64,000 nt of DNA from Bolinopsis microptera (taxonomy: Eukaryota > Ctenophora > Tentaculata > Lobata > Bolinopsidae). The stretch is from positions 3,493,001-3,557,000 of the forward strand of contig NC_087073.1 in NCBI RefSeq assembly GCF_026151205.1. The letters run 5' to 3'. The notes beneath the pieces were generated by a model. It was given only the letters and a program-made list of their open reading frames with translations, was not told the origin of the DNA and did not search any database. The position numbers and the translations under genes were made by a program. Positions 37,801-48,931 of this stretch are shown in pieces (position 1 is the stretch's first letter; every line of letters starts with the position of its first letter).

Positions 37801-38085
37801 GTTTTTGAGGGCCGTGAAGGCATCATTAAACTCTTTACCGGTTGTAACCCCCACGTGGTCTCCCAGTTTGTGGGTGTCTATCTCTGTCCTATACGTGTGT
37901 TTCTCGTACAACCGAGCAATAAGGTCCGCGTCAATGTACGTACGGAAGTAACTGAAGAGTCGATGACTCACATCTGTGTTAGATAGGGTGGGTGTGGGAA
38001 GTAGAAGTACCAGGACGAGTAGAAGAAGAAGGAGCTGTCGATATCTGTGCAACATAGTCCATTGCCAGGTGTGGCTATCAGTCAT
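33695..38085 (-). CDS. CACNA2D-like: voltage-gated calcium channel alpha2delta subunit
   Basis: An extracellular auxiliary subunit that raises surface delivery and current of Cav1/Cav2 channels. Eight exons join without a phase break into about 1038 codons, a normal length for the family. A Leu-rich signal peptide is followed by the VWA-N region, then RRRPWY (RRR at 221-223; in mammalian alpha2delta-1 and -2 this triplet is needed for gabapentin binding). The VWA domain has a complete metal site: DTSGS at 241-245, T313 in NGTSNWEAGF and D348 in TDETG. Cache-type sensory repeats follow (WSNAYKDLGGFGLVITVTLP, then INNKGYPVYHPR). The C-terminal part is cysteine-rich and ends in a hydrophobic tail after CSHC, compatible with the GPI or membrane anchor of the family. 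Two ATGs 30 bases apart could start it. The first exon H boundary is inferred from phase. Confidence 0.93.
34954..35168 (-). CDS. CACNA2D-like: alpha2delta exon 7
   Basis: Acceptor is TTCCCTCAG and donor ACG|GTAAAG. It encodes ELQYQIYPVTSTPFSIACIY through a Tyr/Pro-rich stretch to NSCNVRKQLGQNT, with an NWT glycosylation sequon. It ends two bases into a codon. Confidence 0.82.
35329..35436 (-). CDS. CACNA2D-like: alpha2delta exon 6
   Basis: 108 bases, in phase at both ends. Acceptor is TTCTCGCAG and donor CAG|GTGGAT. It encodes DLIDLEKRMIDHDHF to KRGSEWYQ. Confidence 0.85.
35578..35768 (-). CDS. CACNA2D-like: alpha2delta exon 5 (Cache segment)
   Basis: Acceptor is AATACAG and donor CAG|GTTAAC. 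It encodes IVGLDFKSSRIIQISSSVLP and INNKGYPVYHPRI, the strand pattern of a Cache fold. Confidence 0.9.
36011..36185 (-). CDS. CACNA2D-like: alpha2delta exon 4 (first Cache segment)
   Basis: The phase-correct acceptor is CCCCTCCAG and the donor TTAG|GTAATA. It encodes IGNTPLKDQSIQPTWSNAYK and DLGGFGLVITVTLPVV. An upstream acceptor near 36311 opens a different frame that cannot be joined (see rejected items). Confidence 0.82.
36449..36625 (-). CDS. CACNA2D-like: alpha2delta exon 3 (VWA end)
   Basis: Acceptor is CCATTTCAG and donor CAG|GTTTG. It encodes EIVAKLNTQKHVRIFVFSF and CSNRGYYSKI, matching the family ACxNKGYY strand at the end of VWA. Confidence 0.9.
36824..37047 (-). CDS. CACNA2D-like: alpha2delta exon 2 (VWA middle)
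   Basis: Acceptor is ATATTTCAG and donor GAT|GTAAGT. It encodes AKFLTCYYHLTRANKI through NGTSNWEAGFNLAFETF to VLFTDETGQPVD, supplying the threonine and second aspartate of the metal site. Open sequence beyond 36824 is intron read-through. Confidence 0.9.
37245..38085 (-). CDS. CACNA2D-like: alpha2delta exon 1 (signal peptide, VWA-N, start of VWA)
   Basis: Starts at the ATG at 38085, or at 38055 just before HRYRQLLLLLLVLVLLL; the second gives a more standard signal peptide. It holds RRRPWY and DTSGS. The donor is GAAG|GTAAGT. Confidence 0.9.
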
Positions 38086-40440
38086 TAATCTGCATAGGCC
38101 ATTTTATCATTTCACGGGGATTTCACCTGAACGAGAGGTGATCAAAATTAGGAGAAAGCAATGCCAGTGTGGTTTAAAGACAATGATAAATAACGGTTAT
38201 AAAAGTCATTAAAATTGAATATTTTTCCATAATTACCAAGTTACCAATCATGTGTAACTGTAACTCATCAGTTTTATGAAAAGAAAAACTCGAAGAAGCG
38301 ACTCTCCATGGGATGAGGTGACCCAAAAATGTACAGATATTACAAATTCGCCCTGGATTATAATTAGCAAAATCAACAACTTTTTAGTAAATTATAGTTT
38401 CAGTGACACTGGTCAATATGCATTGAGGGATGGCGCGAGCTTGAAACAGTAAGCAAGTTACAAAATATAATCCAAGGATTAGGGATATGATCTATTGATT
38501 GTGAACACTGCACCAGCACACAGCCGAATAAATATGTAAACAGTTTTAGACATTGGAAAGGCGTATTGTCGTTTCACATATGTTTGGCAGTTGACACACG
38601 ACAAAATGTTGGACAGCATTCAGAAACTGGATAGAGTCTAGTTTTCTTGTCTGTTTTGAAGCAATATAACAGCAGACAGGATTAGTGAAAATTTTCTAAA
38701 ATTTTTTCACCTGGATGAATTAGTTATATAAAAAACAGACCAGCCAGAAAAACTGTATGGTTTCACCCAAAATATTCAAATATGTCAACAGCTGTTTTAG
38801 CGCGAAAAGCATGCACTAAAACCAATAATCATATTAATTTTCTTCATGAATCTGTTCGGCTTTATCCAAATAAACTTATAGACGGCAAGGAATTTAAGGA
38901 GAACAATAAAATTATTGACACTAAAAATAACAGTACACAATGTGCACTCACGAATAGAAGAACTCCGGCATTTTGGAGTGAACAACGAGTTTTACTGAGC
39001 ATGAGTCGAAAAGCGAATGTTCTAGAATTCAGGGATCATATAAACATAATTAAATGACAAAGTGCTCGATCAAACAGTGCTCGATCAAACTTACGCTAAA
39101 CGGTTAGGAGATCCCAAGTCTTCTGCCGTCAACAAATTAAAGCGGTATAGGAAAGTTCAAAGCAACGAGGGTCGTAAATCAGGCCAACTGCCATTAGATT
39201 ACCGATTATGTTCATGTTTGAAAACGCTGAAAACGTAGAAGAGTTCATATTTTTAGTCGCCTAAAATATTGAGAGGCAGAGATACCCGCTTCGGACGACT
39301 TTGAATATCATTATCAAACGACAATTTTATTCTATATCTTGGTATAACCTGAAGCAAACTATCAAATGGCAGACATGAAGTATCAATCTTTAGCATCATT
39401 GGTTGTCTGATCTTGTAAAACGATCCTAAAGATTCTAAAGATGAAACATAAATGATGCAATATCTGTGCAGATCAGTCTCCGCTCAACCAACGTTGCCGA
39501 CTAATTTATATACTGTGCCCTGATCTGATTTGAGGAGTCACCCAGGTCGACATACAGAGAACATAATTAAGGTAATTAAATACAATAGCTAGATCTCTCT
39601 TAAATGATTATTGATGTGTCCAGGATTATAGATAATTATGATAATAATGTAGCGTAACTAAGCAAACAATGGATAGGGTAACGATTAGTGGACGACGTTT
39701 AACCAAGCAAATACTTTTCTTGATACCAAATTTAACGATGATGAGTTCATTAGATGTACTAGTATAATTGATGAGTTGTTCGATCTGTTAAACCGTAATT
39801 GCGTTTATTCAAACAATTAACCATCAGAATCCAGTCGTTATTTACGGAAATGATTTTGTGTACTGTTAAGTTGAGATTAGCGCATGTTATTCATCATTCA
39901 GGACACGTCTAAATTAGATTTAAAGACGGTGACCGACTTTGTATTATTATGCAACACTTCGCGTGACTTTATTAAAGTCAACACAGCTTAGATAAATGGT
40001 GTTCTTATTTTCTCTCCAGCACATTATCATCTACATTATCAGGCACAAACGTTTCCCTTGGCTCCAGTCGCATCATCAGAAACTCTTTCTCATCGTTTGT
40101 TGGATGGAATTCTTTAGAATTCTACTCGACCCTCTCCTGTACAGAACCTAGGATTGCAGAAGTAGGAATTCAGAACTTAACGTCCTAACTGAACGTCAGT
40201 GGGTAAGTGGGTAAGTTGGTAACTCTGGAGGGATTATGTTTTGAATATTATTATACCTAGTTTAGGAATGGTCAGCGTGCTAAGAATGTTGTTGGTTTGG
40301 TCCTATAAAGGAGACGGATGTTGTCCTGTTAATATAACTGGGGGGACACGGAAAGCAGATCCAATATAACGCACTGCTCCACAGTAAGTGCTCTTACTAT
40401 AAGTATTTTTACTGACTTCACGGTAAGTAAGTGGATAATA
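38086..40440. other. alpha2delta 5' flank and intergenic
   Basis: The promoter should lie here, but no core element is clear. An open frame with a true ATG (38782-39057, 91 codons) has no recognisable domain and is treated as chance. Confidence 0.4.
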
Positions 40441-40489
40441 GGTGGATGGCATTAATTGCGGTATTTATGAAGGAGTCATCTCGGAGTCC

Positions 40490-40954
40490 TTAGGCACACA
40501 GTTGAAAGCACAGTTCAGAGCAGCAGAGCGCGGGTATCTGGGTGACACGGGTATTACAACAGAGAGAAACTGCCAGATTACCGGACTGTACCGCTGCAGT
40601 CCGTGGGCATGTATACTTGTAGTTGGTGGATAAGGGGTAGATGTTGCATCCAAACTCAGTACAAACAGACAGGACTTGATACAAATTAAATAGTAAAATA
40701 AATGTTAAAACTTGTATGATCCTTGGAAAAACGATTATCCCGTTAAATACAGAAGAGACGCCATCATCGAAAGAATAAAAGGTTTTGGGCTCTTCATTTA
40801 ATTCTTTGTTAACACAATATGTTCCATCTTGAAAAATACAAACAACTTGAATAAAAGAGTTTATAATTGTAGATAATATTTCTCCGTCTAACTGTACAGT
40901 TAAAAACAAAATCATCAATAATCGCATCTTCCACAGATGGATCTTAGAGACCAT
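40490..40954 (-). CDS. possible small secreted cysteine-containing protein
   Basis: A 154-codon frame. From the internal ATG at about 40927 it reads MRLLMILFLTVQLDG, a plausible signal peptide, and ends with a cysteine-rich stretch (SLCCNTRVTQIPALCCSELC). The middle part FILLFNLYQ looks like a polypyrimidine acceptor, so an intron is possible. No family is recognised, and a frame of this length can arise by chance in a window this size. Confidence 0.22.
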   Translation of the reverse strand: MVSKIHLWKMRLLMILFLTVQLDGEILSTIINSFIQVVCIFQDGTYCVNKELNEEPKTFYSFDDGVSSVFNGIIVFPRIIQVLTFILLFNLYQVLSVCTEFGCNIYPLSTNYKYTCPRTAAVQSGNLAVSLCCNTRVTQIPALCCSELCFQLCA

Positions 40955-42258
40955 AAATGTATAAGATCACGATGTTTAAGCGGTTAAATCTGACTTTGTA
41001 ATCAGTAGCCGTGGTTAAAGACATTGTATTTCATAACCATTAAATAATTTAGTGTCCTATTTGATAGGTTTGGGAAAGAAACGACAGGTGAAAATTAGTG
41101 GAATATCGGAAGCCAACACATTGCACAAGTGCCTGCATGAATGTCATGAGGTTGCAGGGGCAATTATGGTAGTACATAACATATGGCATATACGTAATCG
41201 GTTCAGGATGTAATATAAATAAAAGTGAACTCAAAATCCGCCAAGCTCCCGACTTAAATCGACGTGTGAACATCTGTCAACCCAAAATTAGATTTAATTC
41301 AGAAAAGTAAATCGCGGGCAACAGCGCCAAGTACAAATGAGAAAGTACAAATATAGCCCCCCCGTGACAGTTCGTTGACCGTTGGTGTAAAACCACATCA
41401 CAACCCGGCTACTTCCCACCGGGCGGTAATAATGTTTTTTTGGGAGTTTTGCCGATAATTATTTTGAAAAATTTAGCAAAAAAAGGAGCTTCCGATTGCT
41501 TGAGTGGAGGAATTAGAAATTATAGCAAGTTTATTTGATTAAATCTATGGCAATGTGACAGGTAACTAACAGTAGATAGATAACACGTTCAATAGTTCGG
41601 ATGTTTTGGAAACATACGTGTTGATAAACTAACAAGAATTGCGCCCGTTGTTTCGTTTTGGCGGACGCTAGATTTCCATTTCACATTTACTATAAATTTA
41701 AGTATAACTATAAGCTCCAATCAGCTCACTTCAATCTTCATGATAATAATATTGATCAATTATGCATCAAATACGGGAAACACTTGAAATTCAGTTCAAT
41801 TGCCGTAGAACTTAACTTGTATCTGTAATTCAAGAAATTATCAGCAAAGGTAAACTATACTCGTGTACACATCAATACACTACGCGTGCCACGTACAAAT
41901 TGGGTGTATTACCTAATAGTAATATTATACATTACATGCATCATATACACAGTCGCGCCGCGCATTCATAGATCACAGGCTATCTATACATCACATCTCC
42001 GCAAGCAATCCTCGCGCGCGCCCAACTTTTTCGTTGCATGGTAACGAACGAACACACGACATATTTAAACCCACCTATCTCGTTCTCCAAAATCCACGTT
42101 TTTCTGCAAAAACCTCCATTCGTAACCTTTCACTATTGCCTTTTTTCAAAAGGGTGAAAAGGAAAAAATAGCAGCAAATATTCAGAACATCCAAACAGCC
42201 AAGCTTATCGTGTATTTGAGGAAAACAATATGCAATAGGCTGAAGTTGAGAGATTTGC

Positions 42259-42456
42259 CATCGAGACGGGAAATAAGCGCCCCTTCAAGCTTGATGCGAG
42301 GTTAAAAGTAACTGTAGTCAGTAACATCGAGACGGGAAATAAGCGCCCCTTCAAGCTTCATGCGAGGTTAACAGTAACTGTAGTCAGTAACATCGAGACG
42401 GGAAATAAGCGCCCCTTCAAGCTTCATGCGAGGTTAACAGTCACTGTAGTCAGTAA
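42259..42456 (+). repeat. 66-bp tandem repeat, three copies
   Basis: Exact 66-bp period starting CATCGAGACGGGAAATAAGC at 42259, 42325 and 42391, with only a few differences between copies. Because 66 is a multiple of three, one frame stays open through all copies and beyond, from after TAG near 42238 to a stop past 42480. It encodes a 22-residue unit beginning IETGNKRPFKLHARL. No ATG is present in that frame. Confidence 0.93.
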
Positions 42457-44127
42457 CATATCATATATTTATATATATACAGACCAATTATACTGATACA
42501 GCTCTGCACAAAAATATGAACAAAATCATGGAAACAACCACAATGCATAGGATATTTAAGAAATTACCCATAACCTTCATTAGGGGAAGAAGACTGGCGA
42601 CTGCTTGATATGCAAATGATATCATAAGGGACACGAACGTCGCCATATCAAACCTTGATAACTTATGAGTGAACTTATTACTTACTTGGTTGGATAATTG
42701 GTCGGTAAATCCAATCGTTACTCCTTATAATATAAATAAATGTCACGTGATGCACGGTAATTGGGTAAAGTAACATATCTTATATCTTTATCAACAAACG
42801 CTTTTACTCGTTAACAATTAACATGGTCTGACAAGCAAGAGTCTTCTCTAATTACGAATAGGAATGGGGATCAACAAAAATAAAGTTTCATCAACTGAGT
42901 TTCAAGCTCGACCTCTCAACAGTGTATTGATGTGAAAATTACAATCTTGCGGAATTCATCCATTACATTCTGCCTTCGAATAAATATTTAGAGTAATGAA
43001 GCTTTCATGAGTTTCAGAAAACATCAACTAGGAAATGTGCTGCCTGACAGTAAAAAAATTCACAGTTTAACTATTTAGATAACGGTATTAAGATTAGATA
43101 AATGATTAAATTGTTATATAAATGATTAAATTGTGATTTCCAATTTAGCGTCTAATCAAAAACTATTGCCTCCCAATCTTATGATTCGACAGAATAGCTG
43201 TCAACTGACATTTTGTGCACTTACGGAATACTTTACTAATTTACAATAACGGACAACACAGTTGCAGTGCTAGGATCATTGAATACTGAATCAACTGGAA
43301 CATTGCCCGGAACGTGTGATTCTTGAGATGTTTCAGGGCTATAACAATAAACTTGTGCTAACATTATCCGGTGATCTATACTCCCTTTCCCTTAAAAGAT
43401 GTCCGCAACACTGCACAGCCATCATTGATAGCCTGTACGTGGATTCGCGAATGAGAAATAAGCTATAAATAAAGCAAGTTGAAACTGAGTTTTGTTTCCC
43501 TTTAAGGAAAATGGAATTAGATAATTAGCTAAGTAATGACTTAATTAATCGTATCAGACCACGAGATACGTGGAACCAGTGGTCAATGTTGCCTACTCTA
43601 ACGTTTAGAAAGTTAGGAAACAATTCCTGAATTCCAACTAACCACACTAATCGACATCGAACTAGAATACAATTAAATTTGTTTGATGATCTCGGTAATG
43701 CTCCCATGAAATTGTTTCTTCTAAGAACAAAAGAGACACATGCAAACGAACCGCCCAACAGTTAGTTGTCTAACCCCGTCTAGTGAGAAAACACGAAACA
43801 GGCGCCCTGTTTCCCTGGACAGGTATTTTCTTTTCAACAACATCCAGAATTATAGCTGTAATTAGGATGGTAATAAAAATTAGCCCATTATAGCTATTAT
43901 TAAATATTTAATTATTAATGGCCAGCCATGCATTTCAGGTTGGAATACGGCAGACTGCTAGAACTAAAGTTTAGCAGAATGATTTAACATCAAACGGAAA
44001 ACGTTTGCAACATACTCTTACTCAGCCAAACTAAATCCTCAAAATTTTGCTCATAAATAAAGTTACCAAATAAATTGTCATACAGTAAATTTATAATGTA
44101 AATAATGTACCGATTTGAACACCGGCG

Positions 44128-44160
44128 ACTCAATGAGTCGGACTGATTGACTCATTGAGT
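44128..44160. repeat. nested perfect palindrome
   Basis: ACTCAATGAGTC at 44128-44139 is perfectly complementary to GACTCATTGAGT at 44149-44160, a 12-bp stem with a 9-base loop. Each arm is itself nearly palindromic. Confidence 0.85.
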
Positions 44161-44232
44161 GCGAATAAATAGTTCCCAATAATCAATACTCATATCAGCC
44201 ATAGTTCAAGAACTCTTAATACATAGTAAAAG

Positions 44233-44810
44233 CCCCGATTTATTGTAAAAAACGTCGGGCCTTCTATCTATCTCAGGTTAGAAGTCATTTCGAACACTGC
44301 ACAATTGTCAGGCGGCCTCATTCACAAATCTCGGTGGAGAAACTTGAATCGATACAAAAAAGAGGTCTCAAGTGGATCCTTAATGACATTTACTTGAGCC
44401 TTAGGGACACAAAAAGGTATTTCATAGCGTGTAAGGAACTAAACATCCTTCCACTCTCGATAAGGTTTGATTACAAGGATATATTATATTTTCATAATAT
44501 TTTTCATGACATGTCAGTTCTGACATTTCCACCTTACTTACGACGTTTCATGGGAAGTAGGTTAAGGCGATCACATCTAGACGATCTCAGCATGATTAGT
44601 GACATTTCTCCTCAAGTTCCACAAAAACTTACGTCAAGCCAGACCAGATGTTCAGGCATATCTAAGTCTTACTTTTACAGAGCACACATTCTCTGGAATA
44701 AACTCCCTTATGAATTAAGGGAAATCTCAAGGCCATCCGTGTTTAAACCCCATTTAATTCAGTACCTCTGGACAGTTCTAAACGACCATATAACATCTTC
44801 TGACAGTTAA
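44233..44810 (+). pseudogene. CR1/Jockey-like LINE, C-terminal fragment
   Basis: The open frame is entered at about 44233 with YLSQVRSHFEHCTIV, then LESIQKRGLKWIL, RFDYKDILYFHNIF, YFYRAHILWNKLPYELREIS and a final FKPHLIQYLW before TAA. This is the post-polymerase tail of CR1/Jockey-type reverse transcriptases. The 5' part, including the FADD core, is missing. No target duplication was found. Confidence 0.82.
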
Positions 44811-47800
44811 ACCTTTTACCTAAACTTTCACGATGATTAGACACACAAACTTTGATAACAATAACGAAACAATACTTTACTATCAAGACGAATTATGAAT
44901 AATAAATACTCGAGCAGTTTTACAATACTAAACACCTCAGTACAATTTCACTGTCATTTTACTGATTAAAGAATAAAGATCTGTGGGCATTCCTGGCATT
45001 AATCTCACGAATTATATCTTTTTGTACTTTACAACCCCGTACAAATGCTGCAAATCCTTAATCAGTAATTATAATCTCTTGTTATAGATCACGATATTAT
45101 ATATTTCGATAATTGAAAGTTTTCGTTATCTTTAATGTAACTATATTATCTAAATATAAATTGATAAAAAGTGTAATTAATAAAATATGTTCAATAATGT
45201 GTGTTTATAATTATGGTACATTGTTATTTATTATATTTATATTTTAGGCTGTAACCTTATTAGTTCAATAGAATAAACCTAGCATGCCTTGGTTGCAGCA
45301 TCGCTTCACTTATAGGTGCATATAGGGCCCGACGTAATTGCTATGACCAGTTTACTGGTCAACTGGTGTTTCGGTGTCCACTCGGTCACTTGTCAAGGCA
45401 TGAAAGGTCATTCGGCGAAATTTTCTTTGAAATAAAATGATGTATTTGTGTAACAATTTGAAGTTTATTGATTAAAAAAAAGAAAAAGATACACAGGAAT
45501 TCACCGGAAAAACACGAGCAATCACTAAGAAAAAACAACGATAGCATGACCATGCGATATCGATATCGTGCAGCCACCTGCATGAATGTAGAGTGTAAGA
45601 AGTGTAGGTCCTTGCACAAGGTATGGATCCTGCTTGCTCTATCCAGAGCCCTTGTGCTTGCAGTAGCACTGAGCCAGTGGCGCGAAAGCACATGGTTAGG
45701 TGAAGGATCCTGGCACAATTGACAATTATAAATTCATCACTGTCCTTTCCACAATGACTAGTGAGCTTAATTTCAATTTGTAACTCCACATTGCAGACTC
45801 GCTGACTGAGACTATAAAAGATGTAGGTTATCACTCAATGCATTATTAATTGTATAAACTTTGCACGTGTTACCTATTCAGTATGCGGCACCATCCAAGA
45901 AGCCCACCCAGTATTCTATCTGCGTGGAAACTACGTAGAGTAGAAGTGGAATTGGAAGAGCCGGGCTTCGTGAATAATACCATACCATATATACTTATAT
46001 ATTATGGGGAATACGAATAGATTACATAGTCTATAATTAAAATATTGAATGGCTAAAAGTTTTGGAGGCTAAAAGTATGGGCGCAAACGGACTGTCGAGT
46101 TGTTTAAAAAATTGTGATTCAATCTAATTTCAACTAGAGAAGACGTCAATAAAGAAAACTAATCTACATTAAAAGGTTATTACTTTAAATAATGGCATCG
46201 ATATAACACTTATTTTGCCAATTCAAAATAACCGGATTCGTTACTGGCGCTTAGTCGAACGGCGCATTAGTAAAACTACGGCAGTTAAAATAAAGAATGA
46301 GGTCGTCTGGCCGGTAATTTTTAAAATTTCAAAATTCAAATGAATTTTACATCAGGTACGGGAGTTATGTTCTTAAACTTATTATATCTCATTTCAAAAT
46401 TATTATGTCTTATTATATCTAAAATGCTGTTATAAACCGAGAATAGACTCCTAGTATATAGTCGTTGTCAGGGATAGTTTATTGTTTTGGAAATTTGGCA
46501 TCGTTATTGGGAGTGGAACTGTGGAAGTATTACCACTTATTGATTTAAATTGATATATTAAGAAAATAACAGTTTGAAATGAAACACCAGTACCACATTA
46601 ATTGTGCACTGCATTACAGCGAATCACATACCTACAGGGTTCATCGGGATCGGGATGTGATATAATCGCTTAAAACTAAGATCTACACAATTGCTTTCAG
46701 AGATCTTTGCGCCCTAATCAGCCACGTTAGCTTCCTCGATGGATGCAGCGATTAAAGTGAAGAACATGGTTATTGGTTACTGCAGTTAGATATTGTGGAT
46801 TCTCAAACTTGGAACTGCTCCATCAGATTAAATGAAATTCGAACTTTTTGATAAAAAAAGGAGGAAAAAATACACTTCACAGTTCACATAATAACTTATC
46901 TTGCAAAGAGGCCTATCCTTATATGATAAATACCACACAGTTTAGCTAAAACAGATAGCAGTTGCGATGGTGATCTGCTACAAATTTACACTAATGTTGC
47001 ACTAACACTAGCATTATGGTATTATGATCTCAGCGCTGTCTCAAAGTACTGTGGGAAAGTAAAGCAATACTTATTCCAAGAGAGACTATAATATAACTTC
47101 TCAATTAAAGACCAATAATGTAATATCAATTTGAGATTTTACGTTACAAAACCGCGTTATATATTAAGATTGTCTAATGAGGCCAGGTCCTAGTAAAACT
47201 ATACTGACCTCCTTAAACCTGGTAAACTAAGTAAAGCAGGAGGTTTAGCTGTGAAAGGTTGGACTTATGAGGGAAGAGCTCTGCAAAATGAGAGACTTGC
47301 ATTAGTGAAGACTGACGTGCCATTTTCATGTTCAACAAGGAAACAAAACAAAACGAAACAATGTAGAAAAATGCAAATTATTTTGAAATCATCTCACGCT
47401 GAGCATACCAAATTGCATAGTCAAGGGCGCCGCCCTTAGGGCGGAAAGGCGGAACATATCTTATTTGAAATATTGTCTGTGAGACGCATCCGGCTAGACA
47501 TATAATAGTATGCATCGCACCAGCCATAGAGTTCAACAAATTTATTTGCAGAGGAACTTTTGTGAAGATAATAACATTTCCTTCTGTTTAAGATCTCACA
47601 ACACATTATTGTATCTTCGAATAAAGTAACCACACCTCCTGAAGCTATCTGCACAGGTGCACGTGCAAGATATACTAGACTATCTAGATACCCATTACCG
47701 GGCCATTACAGACTTAGCATGTTGTCGCATGATATAGGGCATCCTATACAGGCTAGTGACAGATCTTAAAATACACATGTTGTGACAGGAAGTGGGCACT

Positions 47801-48900
47801 TTGTCCAATATGTGTCTACAATATATAGGTTACGTATCTGTGTGTAGTAGGGGTAATCCCCACCTACCTATCTTGGTCAAATTTTAGGTTTTTATTGAGA
47901 AATGAGACACAAGCTAAAAATCTAATGCACCATATTTAAGTCTACGGTAAAATCGTAATGCGTTATAGGTTATAAAATTAAAAGAAATACGAACACCTGA
48001 ACTGTGGCTATTTGCTACCATTGCACAATAAAATAAGACTTTTCAGACAGATGGGTTCGAACTTCGAAGATCGTGACGAACAAAGATAGGGTGTTCAAAA
48101 TATGATTATGTCTAAAATCGTAACACATAATTATTAATTAGTTGTTCTTATAATACAAATTCTCGAAAGGTTCTAATATTAAATATAAGGCTAGCATGCG
48201 AGAACATTGAACAAAAGGATAACTTTTCTAAAGGGCAGATAAGACGGTAACTCTATCGGTAGACCTCTTAAAAGTTAAAAGTTTCGCGACTTTTAATTTT
48301 ACAACTAAATCCTTACAAAACATGTCTTTTTCCTAACACAAACCGAGCCCAGATTTTTCCCTTTTAATACTAGGCAAGGCACACGTTCGGGTTGCATACC
48401 TTTGTTGCTGCTGACAGGTGCCAATTGTCAAACTCATCATCGGTATAAATTCAAAAGGCGCAACAATTTCTGCTGAAAACAATGGGAAATATTTGAACGC
48501 ACGATTGATTCGATTCACGCAATTAAATTAACGTCTAGAAATTTTCGACACAAAATTTTCCAAAACAAAGCCATTTTTGCTTAAGTAGAAACCCGAATCA
48601 TGATTTCCCCTGTGAAGAAAATATGGCATTTGTTTATTCATAGTCTGTAGCAGTTAGCACAAATGTGTAGTATATAAATGTATTAAATGAGCCAGTTCGG
48701 CCATTCGGCACTCATCGAGAGGTCTCTTATATGTGGCGAATATTTTGTGAACGGTCGGAATAAATGAATGACACACGAGTCACGATGTAATGATCGGATA
48801 ACATCAAACAGTACTCAGGTAATTGGCATAAACCGCGAGGTCATAACTTGTATCTAAATCGTTAAATATCAATTTACCATAACTGGTGAATGGTATAAAT

Positions 48901-48931
48901 TGAGCTTCATAAGCCGTAAGGTTATGAAGCT
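48901..48931. repeat. perfect 11-bp stem hairpin
   Basis: GAGCTTCATAA, a 9-base loop, then TTATGAAGCTC. No coding or known RNA context is visible. Confidence 0.85.

Noticed and set aside
38782-39057. 91-codon open frame with true ATG
   Set aside because: There is no recognisable domain, signal peptide or conserved splice context; frames of this length are expected by chance.
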